Assembly (NCBI RefSeq): GCF_002113375.1
Contig: NZ_NEHO01000003.1
Location: 248,001 to 312,000 of the forward strand
Length of the DNA: 64,000 nt
Origin: Pseudomonas sp. R37(2017)
Lineage (GTDB): Bacteria; Pseudomonadota; Gammaproteobacteria; Pseudomonadales; Pseudomonadaceae
Direction: 5' to 3'
In this document: positions 8,472 through 19,267 of the stretch, one piece after another
Numbering within the stretch: position 1 is the first letter of the stretch
Layout of the letters: each line of letters starts with the position of its first letter
Notes under the pieces: generated by a model
The model's database searches: none
What the model saw: only the letters and a program-made list of their open reading frames with translations
Told to the model about the DNA's origin: nothing
Program-made: the position numbers and the translations under genes

Positions 8472-9566
8472 ATGAGCGCCGTCAATCGCGCAGCGGTGGA
8501 AGCCGTCCTTCGCCAATACACCGACCCTTACCTGAACCAGGACCCGGTCAGCGCCGGGTGCGTGCGCAATATCGAGATCCAGGGCGACCGCGTCAGCGTC
8601 CAGCTAGAGCTGGGTTACGCCGCCGGTCTGTTCAAGAGTGGCTGGGCTCAGATGCTGGAAATGGCCATTCAGGGGTTGGACGGGGTGGCAAGCGCCCGCG
8701 TCGAGATCACCAGCGTGATCGCTGCGCACAAGGCCCAGGCACAGATTCCGGGGCTTGCCAACGTCAAGAACGTGGTAGCCGTGGCCTCCGGCAAGGGCGG
8801 CGTGGGCAAGTCCACCACGGCGGCCAACCTGGCCCTGGCCCTGGCCCGTGAAGGCGCCAGGGTCGGGATTCTGGATGCGGACATCTACGGCCCGAGCCAG
8901 GGCATCATGTTCGGTATCCCCGAGCGCACCCGTCCCGAGGTCAAGGATCAGAAGTGGTTCGTTCCGCTCAAGTCCCATGGCGTCGAAGTGATGTCCATGG
9001 CCTTCCTCACCGATGACAACACACCGATGGTCTGGCGTGGTCCGATGGTCTCCGGTGCCTTGCTGCAACTGGTAACGCAAACCGCATGGGGCGACCTGGA
9101 TTACCTGGTCATCGATATGCCGCCGGGCACCGGTGACATCCAGTTGACCCTGGCGCAGAAAGTGCCTGTGGCCGGTGCAGTCATCGTTACCACCCCGCAG
9201 GACCTGGCATTGCTGGACGCGCGCAAGGGCGTGGAAATGTTCCGCAAGGTCAACATTCCGGTGCTTGGCGTGGTGGAAAACATGGCCGTGCACATCTGCT
9301 CGAACTGCGGCCATGCCGAGCATCTGTTCGGTGAGGGTGGTGGCGTGAAGCTGGCCAGCCAGTATGGCGTCGAGTTGCTGGCCTCGTTGCCGCTGTCGAT
9401 GGCGATCCGCGAGCAGGCCGATGGTGGCAAGCCAACGGTGATCGCCGAGCCTGACAGCCCGATCGCCCTGGTTTACCAGGAGCTGGCGCGCCATGTCGGT
9501 GCGCGGATCGTATTGCAGGAAGCGTTGACGCCGGCGATGCCGAACATCAGCGTCAGCGACGATTGA
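8472..9566 (+). CDS. apbC: Iron-sulfur cluster carrier ATPase Mrp/ApbC
   Basis: A 364-residue P-loop ATPase that carries Fe-S clusters to target apoproteins. An N-terminal MIP18-like (DUF59) domain covers residues 1-90. The deviant Walker A is ASGKGGVGKSTT near residue 107, followed by DADIYGPSQ, the Walker B region DYLVIDMPPGTGD, and the cluster-binding CxxC in HICSNCGHAEHLF. The start ATG at 8472 gives the normal family length. A much longer open frame that reads backward through metG is ruled out because that strand is occupied by metG. It is divergent from metG with about 180 bases between. Confidence 0.97.
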   Translation: MSAVNRAAVEAVLRQYTDPYLNQDPVSAGCVRNIEIQGDRVSVQLELGYAAGLFKSGWAQMLEMAIQGLDGVASARVEITSVIAAHKAQAQIPGLANVKNVVAVASGKGGVGKSTTAANLALALAREGARVGILDADIYGPSQGIMFGIPERTRPEVKDQKWFVPLKSHGVEVMSMAFLTDDNTPMVWRGPMVSGALLQLVTQTAWGDLDYLVIDMPPGTGDIQLTLAQKVPVAGAVIVTTPQDLALLDARKGVEMFRKVNIPVLGVVENMAVHICSNCGHAEHLFGEGGGVKLASQYGVELLASLPLSMAIREQADGGKPTVIAEPDSPIALVYQELARHVGARIVLQEALTPAMPNISVSDD

Positions 9567-9584
9567 GGGTGTGAACGCAATCGC

Positions 9585-9678
9585 CCTGTAGGAGCGAGCA
9601 AGCTCGCGATAGCGGCACTTCAGTCAACGAATCTGTTGAATGATAATCCGTCATCGCGAGCTTGCTTGCTCCTACAGG
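9585..9678. repeat. REPIN (GTAGGAGCGAGC type)
   Basis: Two inverted REP units, CCTGTAGGAGCGAGCAAGCT at the left and its near-exact complement ending GCTCCTACAGG at the right, separated by about 45 bases. It lies between the convergent apbC and SDR genes. Confidence 0.9.
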
Positions 9679-9696
9679 AGTCGTTTTGTGGGGGCT

Positions 9697-10455
9697 TTAG
9701 ATACGCAGCCCGCCATCCATCTCCAGGATCCGGCCGGTGTAATAGTCGTTCTCGAAGATGTACGCCGCCGAATGGGCGATTTCCTCCGGCTTGCCCATGC
9801 GCTTGAGCGGAATGCCGGCGGTCATTTTCTCCAGGGCTTCAGGCTTCATGCCCAGGGTCATTTCGGTTTCGATGAAGCCCGGCGCAATGCCGGCGACGCG
9901 AATACCGTAGCGCGCCAGTTCCTTGGCCCAGGTCACGGTAGCCGCCGCGACCCCGGCCTTGGCCGCCGAGTAGTTGGTCTGGCCGACGTTGCCGGCGCGG
10001 GAAATCGACGAGATATTGATAATCGCGCCGCTGTTTTCCAGCTCGACCATTTTCGCCGCGACTTCGCGGGTGCACAGGAACACGCCAGTCAGGTTGACGT
10101 CGATCACGGCCTGCCACTGGGCCAGGCTCATCTTGGTCATTTCACCATCCTTGACCTTGAGCAACAGGCCGTCGCGCAGAATCCCGGCATTGTTGATCAA
10201 GCCGTGGATCGCACCGAAATCTTCGGCGACCTGGGCCACCATGTGGGTCACTTGCTCTTCATTGGCGACGTTGCACAGGTAGGCGCGGGCTTCGACGCCC
10301 TTGGCCTTGCAGGCCGCGACGGCGGCGTCGAGTTTTTCCTGATTGAGGTCGACCAGTGCGAGCTTCGCGCCCTTGCTGGCGAAATACTCGGCCATGGAGC
10401 GACCTAAACCCTGGCAACCGCCAGTGATAATGATTACTTTGTCAGTGAGTTGCAT
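9697..10455 (-). CDS. SDR-family oxidoreductase (FabG-like)
   Basis: A 252-residue classical short-chain dehydrogenase. The nucleotide motif is [12 protein letters not shown] (TGxxxGxG type). Other motifs are the NAG motif in LINNAGI, the catalytic serine in NISSISRAG and Y-x3-K in NYSAAKAG, and a C-terminal DGG. Residue D38 in LALVDLNQ after the second strand suggests NAD(H) preference. The start [12 protein letters not shown] at 10455 has GGGGG about 7 bases upstream; an ATG six bases earlier is possible. The PAO1 equivalent, as I recall it, is PA4389 beside a HugZ-like gene, as here. The substrate is unknown. Confidence 0.9.
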   Translation of the reverse strand: MQLTDKVIIITGGCQGLGRSMAEYFASKGAKLALVDLNQEKLDAAVAACKAKGVEARAYLCNVANEEQVTHMVAQVAEDFGAIHGLINNAGILRDGLLLKVKDGEMTKMSLAQWQAVIDVNLTGVFLCTREVAAKMVELENSGAIINISSISRAGNVGQTNYSAAKAGVAAATVTWAKELARYGIRVAGIAPGFIETEMTLGMKPEALEKMTAGIPLKRMGKPEEIAHSAAYIFENDYYTGRILEMDGGLRI

Positions 10456-10619
10456 TCGCATGCCCCCGGTAGCAGGTCTGAGTGGTTTACTTGTGGAGGG
10501 CCTCTCGATCTGCGCCTGACATGGCCCGGCTGCACATGAGATCTGCCCCCCGATGCGTGCTGGGGTTTTCACCAGCAGCTTGTCCGTTTTGTGACGGATT
10601 CTATTTAAGGAGTCATAAA

Positions 10620-11351
10620 TTGAGCGTTGAAGCGGCTAAGCATGCACGAGAATTGCTTCTCAAGGAATACCGTGGTGTGCTCTCGACACACTCCAAGTCG
10701 ATGCCCGGTTTTCCGTTCGGCTCCGTGGTTCCGTACTGTCTGGACGAGCTGGGCCGACCGCTGATCCTGATCAGCCGCATCGCCCAGCACACGCATAACC
10801 TGCAAAAAGATCCGAAGTGCTCGCTCTTTGTCGGTGAGCGTGGAGCTGAAGATGTCCAGGCCGTTGGTCGACTGACATACCTGGCCGAAGCGCATCAGAT
10901 AGAAGACGAAGCCGCCATTGAGGCCGCCTCCGAGCGTTATTACCGCTATTTCCCGGAGTCGCAGGGTTATCACCAGGCTCACGATTTCGATTTCTGGGTG
11001 CTCAAGCCTGTACGCCATCGCTATATCGGCGGTTTTGGCGCGATTCACTGGGTCAACGAGCTGACCCTGGCCAACCCGTTCGCCGGCAAGGCCGAGGTGA
11101 GCATGGTCGAGCACATGAATGCCGATCATGCCAAAGCCATTGCCCACTACGTGGACCTGGCGGGCCTGCCGAAAACTTCACCGGCGCAGATGGTCGGTAT
11201 CGACACCGAAGGCATGCACCTGCGTATTGGTCAAAGCCTGTACTGGTTGCCGTTTCAAGCGCCTTGTAATACCCCGACACAAGTCCGCGAAGCCTTGGTT
11301 TCTCTGGCTCACGCCGAACATTGGCCGAAAAATGAAGTGACCGACGCTTGA
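10620..11351 (+). CDS. HugZ-like haem/FMN split-barrel protein
   Basis: A 243-residue protein with an N-terminal pyridoxamine-phosphate-oxidase-type split barrel (residues 10-150) and a C-terminal DUF2470 domain with the motif [12 protein letters not shown]. This is the domain order of HugZ/HutZ haem-utilisation proteins. The start is probably the TTG at 10620, preceded by AAGGAGTCATAAA. The frame is open farther upstream, but that part has no ribosome site and is unlike the family. The HugZ-specific C-terminal haem-binding histidine tail is not obvious, so a role in haem breakdown is inferred from the family only. Confidence 0.85.
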   Translation: MSVEAAKHARELLLKEYRGVLSTHSKSMPGFPFGSVVPYCLDELGRPLILISRIAQHTHNLQKDPKCSLFVGERGAEDVQAVGRLTYLAEAHQIEDEAAIEAASERYYRYFPESQGYHQAHDFDFWVLKPVRHRYIGGFGAIHWVNELTLANPFAGKAEVSMVEHMNADHAKAIAHYVDLAGLPKTSPAQMVGIDTEGMHLRIGQSLYWLPFQAPCNTPTQVREALVSLAHAEHWPKNEVTDA

Positions 11352-11417
11352 ATTCACGAAACGGCGACGTCATCTAATGTGAACTGGCAAGGCATTCTTG
11401 CGTTGAGGAACCATTTG

Positions 11418-11894
11418 ATGCGCCCTTTTTTGTTGCTCTTTCTGCTGTTTCCGGTGTTGGAGCTGTTCGTATTCGTCAAGGTGGCAGGGGCTATCGGGTT
11501 TTTCCCGGCCCTGCTGCTGATCATTCTCGGCTCGATGTTCGGCGTGTTCGTGCTGCGTATCGCCGGCCTGGCCACGGCCCTGCGTGCCCGTGAAAGCCTG
11601 AGCCGCGGCGAACTGCCGGCCCAGACCATGCTCGAGGGCCTGATGCTGGCATTGGCAGGCGGTCTGTTGATTCTTCCGGGCTTTATCAGCGATGTGATCG
11701 GTCTGTTCCTGTTGCTGCCGTTCAGTCGCCGTCTGTTGGCGGGCAAAATGCGCCAGCGCGCCGAAGAGCAGGCCATGCGTCAGCGAGCGTTCGCCGACGA
11801 CCTGCAGGCACGCGGCGGCCCAGCCCCGCGCGAGCCACTGGGGCGTGAACCGACCGTGATCGAAGGCGAGTTTGAACACCGCGACACCAAGTAA
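11418..11894 (+). CDS. fxsA: FxsA family inner-membrane protein
   Basis: A 158-residue protein, the same length as E. coli FxsA, the suppressor of F-exclusion of phage T7. Three to four hydrophobic segments cover residues 1-110 (FPVLELFVFVKVAGAIGFFP, LEGLMLALAGGLLILPGFIS), followed by a charged cytoplasmic tail. The ATG at 11418 is preferred over an upstream GTG because GAGGAA lies 7 bases before it and the protein then begins MRPFLLLFLLFP as expected. It lies directly upstream of groESL, a common gammaproteobacterial arrangement, but a terminator separates them. Confidence 0.93.
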   Translation: MRPFLLLFLLFPVLELFVFVKVAGAIGFFPALLLIILGSMFGVFVLRIAGLATALRARESLSRGELPAQTMLEGLMLALAGGLLILPGFISDVIGLFLLLPFSRRLLAGKMRQRAEEQAMRQRAFADDLQARGGPAPREPLGREPTVIEGEFEHRDTK

Positions 11895-11905
11895 TACCAG
11901 GCAAC

Positions 11906-11929
11906 ACACGGCACCTTGGGGTGCCGTGT
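11906..11929 (+). terminator. Hairpin terminator after fxsA
   Basis: A perfect 10-bp stem ACACGGCACC/GGTGCCGTGT with a TTGG loop, followed by TCGTTTG. It separates fxsA from the groESL transcript. Confidence 0.8.
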
Positions 11930-12141
11930 TCGTTTGCGGAGTCTCGATCTGAAAAATTTTCGATCCCGCCCTTGTAATAAGCTTGTGCGCCCTTATGTAA
12001 CGGTCACCGCAAGGTTTCTGGCAATCACGCCAGACAGACTTCCGCGGTTCGCTTGACGAACCGCAACCGGCACCGCCGGCCTTTGTTAAACCCGCCGGGA
12101 CAACACCGGCCGATGAAAACCACAATTAGGAGAGATCGACA
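11930..12141 (+). promoter_or_regulatory. groESL promoter/leader region
   Basis: About 210 bases between the fxsA terminator and groES. A heat-shock-like element is possible near 11950-11980 (CTGAAA followed after about 14 bases by CCCTTGTA), but the match to the sigma-32 consensus is partial. The long leader ends in TTAGGAGAG, a strong ribosome site for groES. Confidence 0.35.
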
Positions 12142-12435
12142 ATGAAGCTTCGTCCTCTGCATGACCGCGTCGTCATCCGTCGCAGCGAAGAAGAAAAGAA
12201 AACCGCTGGCGGTATCGTCCTGCCAGGTTCGGCTGCTGAAAAAGCCAACAGCGGCGAAATCCTCGCTGTAGGCACCGGCCGCGTACTGGACAACGGTGAA
12301 GTGCGTGCACTGTCCGTGAAAGTGGGCGACAAGGTTGTGTTCGGTCCTTACTCCGGCAGCAACACTGTGAAAGTCGACGGCGAAGACCTGCTGGTAATGA
12401 GCGAGAACGAAATCCTCGCTGTTATCGAAGGCTGA
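12142..12435 (+). CDS. groES: Co-chaperonin GroES
   Basis: A 97-residue heptameric lid protein of the chaperonin. [14 protein letters not shown], the mobile loop [15 protein letters not shown] (residues 19-33) and the C-terminal [12 protein letters not shown] are diagnostic. It lies 49 bases ahead of groEL in one operon and is preceded by a strong ribosome site. Codon usage is highly biased, as expected for an abundant protein. Confidence 0.99.
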   Translation: MKLRPLHDRVVIRRSEEEKKTAGGIVLPGSAAEKANSGEILAVGTGRVLDNGEVRALSVKVGDKVVFGPYSGSNTVKVDGEDLLVMSENEILAVIEG

Positions 12436-12472
12436 TTACCCGCTCATTTTCCCGCTACTTCAAAGTATTTAA

Positions 12473-14131
<1,659 letters not shown>

Positions 14132-14151
14132 GCCAGCCTTACCCTTGTACG

Positions 14152-14187
14152 AAAAAACCCCGCCTGCGCAAGCAGGCGGGGTTTTTT
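14152..14187 (+). terminator. Strong terminator after groEL
   Basis: A perfect 16-bp inverted repeat, AAAAAACCCCGCCTGC and its complement, with a GCAA loop and a T-run. Ends the groESL transcript. Confidence 0.95.
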
Positions 14188-14229
14188 ATTGCCTTCATTT
14201 TGGGGTTGGCTGGAGATCGCGTCGCGCCC

Positions 14230-14296
14230 ATCGCGGGCAAGCCACGCACCCACAGAATCTGCATCGCCTCTGTGGGAGCGTGGCTTGCCCGCGATG
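14230..14296. repeat. REPIN (CATCGCGGGCAAGCC type)
   Basis: Two inverted REP units, CATCGCGGGCAAGCCACGC and its complement GCGTGGCTTGCCCGCGATG, around a 28-base centre. The sequence class differs from the GTAGGAGCGAG elements elsewhere. It lies between groEL and the end of the PAP2 gene. Confidence 0.9.
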
Positions 14297-14304
14297 ACGT
14301 CAGG

Positions 14305-15048
14305 TCAGGCGCTGAGCGGATCCGCGTTGACCGCTCGCTCAGTCTTCATCATCGGTCGATACAGGATGTAGTAATACGACCCCAGGCAAATCAGCCAGCA
14401 GAACACTGCCGTCCACACGTTGTGCGAGAAGAAGTGTGCACCCTGCAACATCCTCCCGATGGAGAACACCGAGCCGAGGGCAAAGGCGAAGACCAACGCT
14501 GCACGAGCCATGCGTGGACGACGGTCACGCAAGACGAAAAACAGGGCAAACAGGGTGAAACCGGTGGCCGCATGGCCGCCGGGCCAGCAACGACCAGGCT
14601 TTTCGGTGTGCGGGCGCGGGCTCAACAGTTCGCTGTAGGTCTCGTGGCCGCCGAACTGCTCAAGGCTCCAGGGACACTGCACCGCGGTCACCGCTTTCAT
14701 CGGCGTGACAAAGGAAGTCGCCAGGCCCAGGGTCAGCACCAGGCAACCCAGTTCACGCTTGATTGGTTTGAGTTTGGCCATGAAAAACGAGGCGATGTAG
14801 CCGAAGATGGCAAGCACCGAAAAGGCGATGACCACTTGCTTGGCGCGATCGTGCAGGATGTCCTCGAGGAAGTAACTGTGGCGTCCGATGAATTCCCCGG
14901 CGACCGGGTCGTAAAACAGCTTGGCCAGGTCCATGTCCAGGCTGGTCAATTCGAGCAATACCAGAACGATCGCCGCAATGGCGGGGACGCCCAGACACAC
15001 CCAGAAGTTGAGCGGGCGAGGGGCAGGGCGGACAGCGGTTGATGACAT
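14305..15048 (-). CDS. PAP2-family membrane phosphatase
   Basis: A 247-residue membrane protein with about six hydrophobic segments. The phosphatase signatures are K-x-V-T-x-V-QCPW (near residue 116), PGGHAATG (PSGH-like, near residue 157) and GAHFFSHNVW (near residue 206). The arrangement resembles lipid A or undecaprenyl-phosphate phosphatases of the inner membrane with periplasmic active sites. The start at 15048 has AGGATCCACC before it. It follows the sulfatase gene but a terminator separates them. Together with the neighbouring sulfatase and ColRS, an envelope-lipid role is likely; the substrate is not known. Confidence 0.88.
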   Translation of the reverse strand: MSSTAVRPAPRPLNFWVCLGVPAIAAIVLVLLELTSLDMDLAKLFYDPVAGEFIGRHSYFLEDILHDRAKQVVIAFSVLAIFGYIASFFMAKLKPIKRELGCLVLTLGLATSFVTPMKAVTAVQCPWSLEQFGGHETYSELLSPRPHTEKPGRCWPGGHAATGFTLFALFFVLRDRRPRMARAALVFAFALGSVFSIGRMLQGAHFFSHNVWTAVFCWLICLGSYYYILYRPMMKTERAVNADPLSA

Positions 15049-15072
15049 GGTGGATCCTGAACAAAGGAAAAA

Positions 15073-15093
15073 CCCCGGGGCATCGGCCCGGGG
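15073..15093 (-). terminator. Terminator after the sulfatase gene
   Basis: A 7-bp GC stem CCCCGGG/CCCGGGG with a 7-base loop, followed on the minus strand by TTTTTCC. It lies between the sulfatase stop and the PAP2 start. Confidence 0.85.
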
Positions 15094-15101
15094 CGGTTCG
15101 G

Positions 15102-17051
15102 TTAACGTTCGCCGACTTGACCGGCACCCTCCTTGGGCGCCTTCCAGCCAAGCAGCTGTTGCTTGAAGCCATAACTGGCGGTTTGGTAATAGGTGATTGC
15201 ACGGGTAATCAGCGGGTCATCGGCGCTGGAGCGGGATTCGCGGCTTTCGGTCAGCGCTTCATCGTGACGACGCAAGCCCTGGCGAGGGCTCAAGATCGCC
15301 AGGTCCTTGCCGTCGAACAACCCCAGGTGCTGATAGTTGCCGACCACCACCCGTGGTGGCAGCGGGTTATCTTGCAACAGGTTACGTCCAAAGAATGTCG
15401 ATTCATAATCCAGATTGAGCAGGCCGAGCAACGTCGGTGCCAGGTCGATCTGGCTGGCCAACTGTGCGGTTTCCCGAGCCTCGATCAGCTTGGGTGCATA
15501 GATGAACAGCGGGATCTGATAGTTGGCGATAGGCAAGTCTTCCTTGCCGGCGCTGCCTGCGGTGTGGTCGGCGACAAAGACGAAGATTGTATTGTCAAAC
15601 CAGGGTTTTTGACGCGCCTGATCAAGGAACTGACCAATGGCGTAGTCGGTGTATTTCACTGCGCCGTCACGGCCGTTGCCGGACTTGATGTCGATCCGGT
15701 TGTCCGGATAGGTGTAAGGACGATGGTTGGACGTCGTCATCAGTTGCAGCAGGAATGGCTGTTGCCTGGCGTAGTCGGCATCGGCCAGTTTCAGTGTCTG
15801 CTTGTAGAGATCTTCGTCTGCCATGCCCCAGGCATTCTTGAAGTGAATCTCCGACTCCTCGACGCTGCTCTGGTCCACGATGCGGTACCCGTTACCGCTG
15901 AAGAACGCATTCATGTTGTCGAAGTAACCGCGCCCGCCGTAAACAAATACGCTGTCGTAACCCACGGCATTGAGTTGCTGGCCAAGGCTGGCAAAGCCGC
16001 TTTCACGACCCACGCGCTTGACGATCGAGCGGCCTGGCGTCGGCGGAATCGACAGGGTGATGGCTTCCAGGCCGCGGTCGGTGCGGGTGCCGGTGGCGTA
16101 GAAATTGTTGAAATACAGGCTCTGCTTGCGCAGGGCATCAAGATTGGGGGTCAGGTTACGGGTGTCACCGTTGCTGCCCATGTACTTGGCGCTCAAGCTT
16201 TCAATGGTGACCAGCACGATATTGGGCTTGCGCAGCGCGCCCGGGTTATCGATCTGTCGGCGTATGTCCTGCGGGTCCTCACCCACGAAGCGGGCATTGG
16301 GTTCTGCCAGTTCAGCGCGAATCTGCTGGGCAACCACGGCCGGCGGCAGTGTGCTGTAGAACTGCGGGTAGTCCAGTTCGTTATTACGGAATGCCGCGAA
16401 GAATTGATAAGGGCCATTGCTCGCCAGTTCATTCTGATAGGCATTGCCGCCTTGGGCGCGCGGGGCATCCTGGCTGAGCAATTGCAAGCTCAGGCCGGCG
16501 GCGATCAACAAGCCGAGTGCATTGAGCAAGCGGCCACGCAGCGGCGGCAATGGCGCATCGAGCGCAGCGATGAAAGCTTTACGCAATGCGAAACTCAGGG
16601 CCACGGCCAGCACGGCGAGAATGCTCAGCAGCGTGCCGATCGGGTAGGACTCCAGCAGGTTGTTCAGTACTTCGTCGGAATACACCAGATAGTCGACGGC
16701 GATGAAGTTGAAGCGAACGCCGAATTCATCCCAGAACAGCCACTCGGCCACCGATGTGAACAACATCGCAAACAGACTGACCGTCAACAGACCTTGAAGA
16801 AACCAGCGGTGCCCACGGCTGCGCCATAAGGCCGGCGGGCACAGCAACAGGTAGAGACCCATGGGCAGTGCCGCATAGGCAATGAAACCCAGATCGTATA
16901 GCAAGCCGATGCCGAAGACCGACACGAAGCCGCTTCCGGCCTCATCGAGGTGCGTGAGGAGAAGGACCGTTCGAGTCAGAAAAAACAATGCCAGCCAGGT
17001 GCCGGTCACCAGCAGCAAATAACGCATGGGCGCTGTCTTCAAAGAGTCCAT
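15102..17051 (-). CDS. LTA-synthase/phosphoglycerol-transferase-like sulfatase
   Basis: A 649-residue protein with about five N-terminal membrane segments (residues 1-200) and a periplasmic alkaline-phosphatase-superfamily domain. Motifs include PNIVLVTIESLSAKYMG (metal site), the nucleophile threonine region GTRTDRGLEAITLS, and FVFVADHTAG (metal D-H pair). The closest named families are LtaS and the phosphoglycerol transferases (OpgB/MdoB); EptA-type enzymes are more distant. The start ATG at 17051 has AAGGAATATAGAAA before it. It is divergent from colR, with a ColR-like box between them on the side and in the orientation expected for control of this gene. Confidence 0.88.
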   Translation of the reverse strand: MDSLKTAPMRYLLLVTGTWLALFFLTRTVLLLTHLDEAGSGFVSVFGIGLLYDLGFIAYAALPMGLYLLLCPPALWRSRGHRWFLQGLLTVSLFAMLFTSVAEWLFWDEFGVRFNFIAVDYLVYSDEVLNNLLESYPIGTLLSILAVLAVALSFALRKAFIAALDAPLPPLRGRLLNALGLLIAAGLSLQLLSQDAPRAQGGNAYQNELASNGPYQFFAAFRNNELDYPQFYSTLPPAVVAQQIRAELAEPNARFVGEDPQDIRRQIDNPGALRKPNIVLVTIESLSAKYMGSNGDTRNLTPNLDALRKQSLYFNNFYATGTRTDRGLEAITLSIPPTPGRSIVKRVGRESGFASLGQQLNAVGYDSVFVYGGRGYFDNMNAFFSGNGYRIVDQSSVEESEIHFKNAWGMADEDLYKQTLKLADADYARQQPFLLQLMTTSNHRPYTYPDNRIDIKSGNGRDGAVKYTDYAIGQFLDQARQKPWFDNTIFVFVADHTAGSAGKEDLPIANYQIPLFIYAPKLIEARETAQLASQIDLAPTLLGLLNLDYESTFFGRNLLQDNPLPPRVVVGNYQHLGLFDGKDLAILSPRQGLRRHDEALTESRESRSSADDPLITRAITYYQTASYGFKQQLLGWKAPKEGAGQVGER

Positions 17052-17121
17052 TTTCTATATTCCTTATTATCAATCGCGTGACAGTCTCTATCGACCGCCG
17101 TAGTCAGCGTGTGAATCGATA

Positions 17122-17137
17122 GTGAAAAACTTGTCAA
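17122..17137 (-). promoter_or_regulatory. Putative ColR-binding site upstream of sulfatase gene
   Basis: On the minus strand the sequence TTGACAAGTTTTTCAC agrees at 15 of 16 positions with the ColR motif as I remember it from P. putida, YYNASNNYTTTTTCAC. It lies 71-86 bases upstream of the sulfatase start and points toward it. The consensus is recalled from memory and needs checking. Confidence 0.5.
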
Positions 17138-17253
17138 TCTTACCTTGTGGTTGAACGAATTGATCCATCCAAAGCTTGCCCCTAGTCGTGAGCCACGCTT
17201 GGCCTTAAGCTGCGCGGGCCACGACGGCCGTTACTGTGAACGGAGAGACACCC

Positions 17254-17937
17254 ATGCGAATTCTATTGGTTGAAGACAACCGCGATATCCTGGCCAACCT
17301 GGCCGATTACCTGGGGCTCAAAGGCTATACCGTGGATTGCGCGCAGGATGGTTTGTCTGGCCTGCATCTGGCGGCCACCGAGCATTACGATTTGATCGTA
17401 CTCGATATCATGTTGCCCGGCATCGACGGCTATACCCTGTGCAAGCGCCTGCGCGAAGACGCCCGCCGCGAAACGCCGGTGATCATGCTCACGGCCCGTG
17501 ATCAACTGGATGACCGCCTGCAAGGCTTCAAGTCCGGTGCCGATGACTATCTGATCAAACCGTTTGCCCTGTCTGAGCTGGCAGCGCGTATCGAAGCGGT
17601 CATGCGTCGTACCCAGGGTGGCGGGCGGCGGACCTTGCAGGTCGGCGATCTGAGCTATGACCTCGACACCCTGGAAGTCACCCGCGAAGGACGGTTGCTC
17701 AAGCTCAACCCCGTCGGCCTGAAGTTGTTGGCGGTGCTGATGCAGAAAAGCCCCCATGTGTTGCGTCGTGAAATTCTTGAAGAGGCCCTGTGGGGCGATG
17801 ACTGTCCGGACAGCGACAGCCTGCGCAGCCATGTCCACCAACTGCGCCAGGTAATCGACAAGCCGTTCGCCAAGCCGTTGTTGCAGACCGTGCACGGTGT
17901 GGGGTATCGCTTGGCCGAGGGGCGTGATGGAGTTTAA
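17254..17937 (+). CDS. colR: Response regulator ColR (OmpR family)
   Basis: A 227-residue regulator with a receiver domain (residues 1-120, phosphorylated D51 in LIVLDIMLPG, conserved lysine in YLIKPFALSE) and an OmpR-type winged helix (residues 130-222, ending TVHGVGYRLA). The start ATG at 17254 follows CGGAGAGACACCC; an upstream GTG is less likely. Identity as ColR rests on the partner kinase and on the downstream genes orf222 and wapQ/inaA, the arrangement described for P. fluorescens WCS365. Known role: membrane homeostasis, root colonisation and resistance to excess zinc and iron. Confidence 0.9.
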   Translation: MRILLVEDNRDILANLADYLGLKGYTVDCAQDGLSGLHLAATEHYDLIVLDIMLPGIDGYTLCKRLREDARRETPVIMLTARDQLDDRLQGFKSGADDYLIKPFALSELAARIEAVMRRTQGGGRRTLQVGDLSYDLDTLEVTREGRLLKLNPVGLKLLAVLMQKSPHVLRREILEEALWGDDCPDSDSLRSHVHQLRQVIDKPFAKPLLQTVHGVGYRLAEGRDGV

Positions 17938-19201
17938 GCAGAGCCTTTCCCAACGCATCATCATCGCCTTTGCGCTGATGAGCGTACTGGTGGCGGGTGC
18001 CTTTGCCATGGGCATCGTGGCAACCGTGCACCTGGTTGAGGAAAAACTGATTTCGGCGGGCCTGGGCGGCGATTTGCAGCGCCTGTTGCTGATGGACAAT
18101 GTCACGGACTGGAGCCATCGACCCGAACCGGACCAATTGTTCTACTTCAGCAGCGGTCCGGGGGATTTCAGGTTGCCCAAGGACCTGCGGCACCTGGAGC
18201 CGGGTTTCCATGAAGTGTTCCGTGAAAACCTGTCGTACCACGCCATGGTCGAAATCGTCGACGGCCGGCGGTACGTGCTGTTGCAGGATCAGAGTGACTT
18301 TGAGGAACGTGAGCGGGTGCTGTTTGCGGTGGTGCTGGTGGGCTTCGTGCTCAGCCTGGCGCTTGCGGTGTTTCTCGGCTGGGTCCTGGCTCGCAAGGTG
18401 ATGGCTCCGGTGGTACGCCTGGCCCGCCAGGTACGCCATCGCGATCAACTGCTGGGGTTGGCTCCTCCTTTGGCCCCGGACTATGCCGCTGACGAAGTGG
18501 GCGAACTGGCCGTGGCTTTCGATGCCACCCTCGGGCGCTTGCGTCAGGCCCTGACCCGCGAGCGGTTGTTCACCAGCGATGTCAGCCACGAATTGCGTAC
18601 TCCCCTGATGATATTGGCCAGCTCATGCGAGCTGTTGCTGGAAAACCCGGGCATCGATCAGCGCGGCCGCGCCCAGGTCGAGCGCATCGCCCGGGCCTGT
18701 GAAGAAATGCGTGAACTGGTCCAAACCTTCCTGATGCTGGCCCGCGCCCAGCGCGAAGACGCCAGCATGTCGCCGCAGCAGTCTCTGGGCCAGGTGGCCG
18801 AGGGCCTGCTGAATCTGTGGCGCGAGCCTATTGAAAGCAAAGGGTTGAAGCTGATCTTCGAGCCGGGAAATCCTGAGGGCAAGGGCTACAACGCCACGCT
18901 CTTGCATGCGGTGATGGGGAACTTGCTGCGCAATGCCTTGCATTACACCGAACAGGGCTTCATCCGCCTGACCCTGACGGGCACAGGCTTTCTGATAGAA
19001 GACAGTGGCGTGGGCATTCCCGAGGACAAACGCGAGGCGATGTTCGAGCCGTTCGTTCGTGGCACTGAAAAGCGCGGGGAAGGCCTGGGGCTTGGGCTTT
19101 CACTGGTACAACGGATCTGTGAAAACCAGGGCTGGAGCGTCAGCCTGACAACCGTGGAGCCCAATGGCTGCCGTTTTCAGGTGGATCTGTCCCGAACTTG
19201 A
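17927..19201 (+). CDS. colS: Sensor histidine kinase ColS
   Basis: A 424-residue kinase overlapping colR by 11 bases. Two membrane helices (about 10-32 and 132-155) bracket a periplasmic domain of about 100 residues. A HAMP-like linker follows, then the H-box FTSDVSHELRTPL (near residue 222) and the ATPase motifs GNLLRNALHY, VGIPEDKR and GEGLGLGLSL. The residues I recall as metal ligands in P. putida ColS are all present at the same positions: H35, E38, H95, E96 and the ExxE pair E126/E129. This strongly supports a ColS that senses Fe(III)/Zn(II). Confidence 0.92.
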   Translation: MEFKQSLSQRIIIAFALMSVLVAGAFAMGIVATVHLVEEKLISAGLGGDLQRLLLMDNVTDWSHRPEPDQLFYFSSGPGDFRLPKDLRHLEPGFHEVFRENLSYHAMVEIVDGRRYVLLQDQSDFEERERVLFAVVLVGFVLSLALAVFLGWVLARKVMAPVVRLARQVRHRDQLLGLAPPLAPDYAADEVGELAVAFDATLGRLRQALTRERLFTSDVSHELRTPLMILASSCELLLENPGIDQRGRAQVERIARACEEMRELVQTFLMLARAQREDASMSPQQSLGQVAEGLLNLWREPIESKGLKLIFEPGNPEGKGYNATLLHAVMGNLLRNALHYTEQGFIRLTLTGTGFLIEDSGVGIPEDKREAMFEPFVRGTEKRGEGLGLGLSLVQRICENQGWSVSLTTVEPNGCRFQVDLSRT

Positions 19202-19267
19202 GCTATTGAGCCAAGCGTCCGGAAACCCTGCCAGCTCTGTAAAACGCTGCAATACTTTCAGATTTCC

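Noticed and set aside
6225..9566. A single open frame of 1113 codons on the + strand covering metG and apbC.
   Set aside because: The first two thirds are the reverse reading of metG, which has full family motifs on the other strand. The real apbC starts at 8472.
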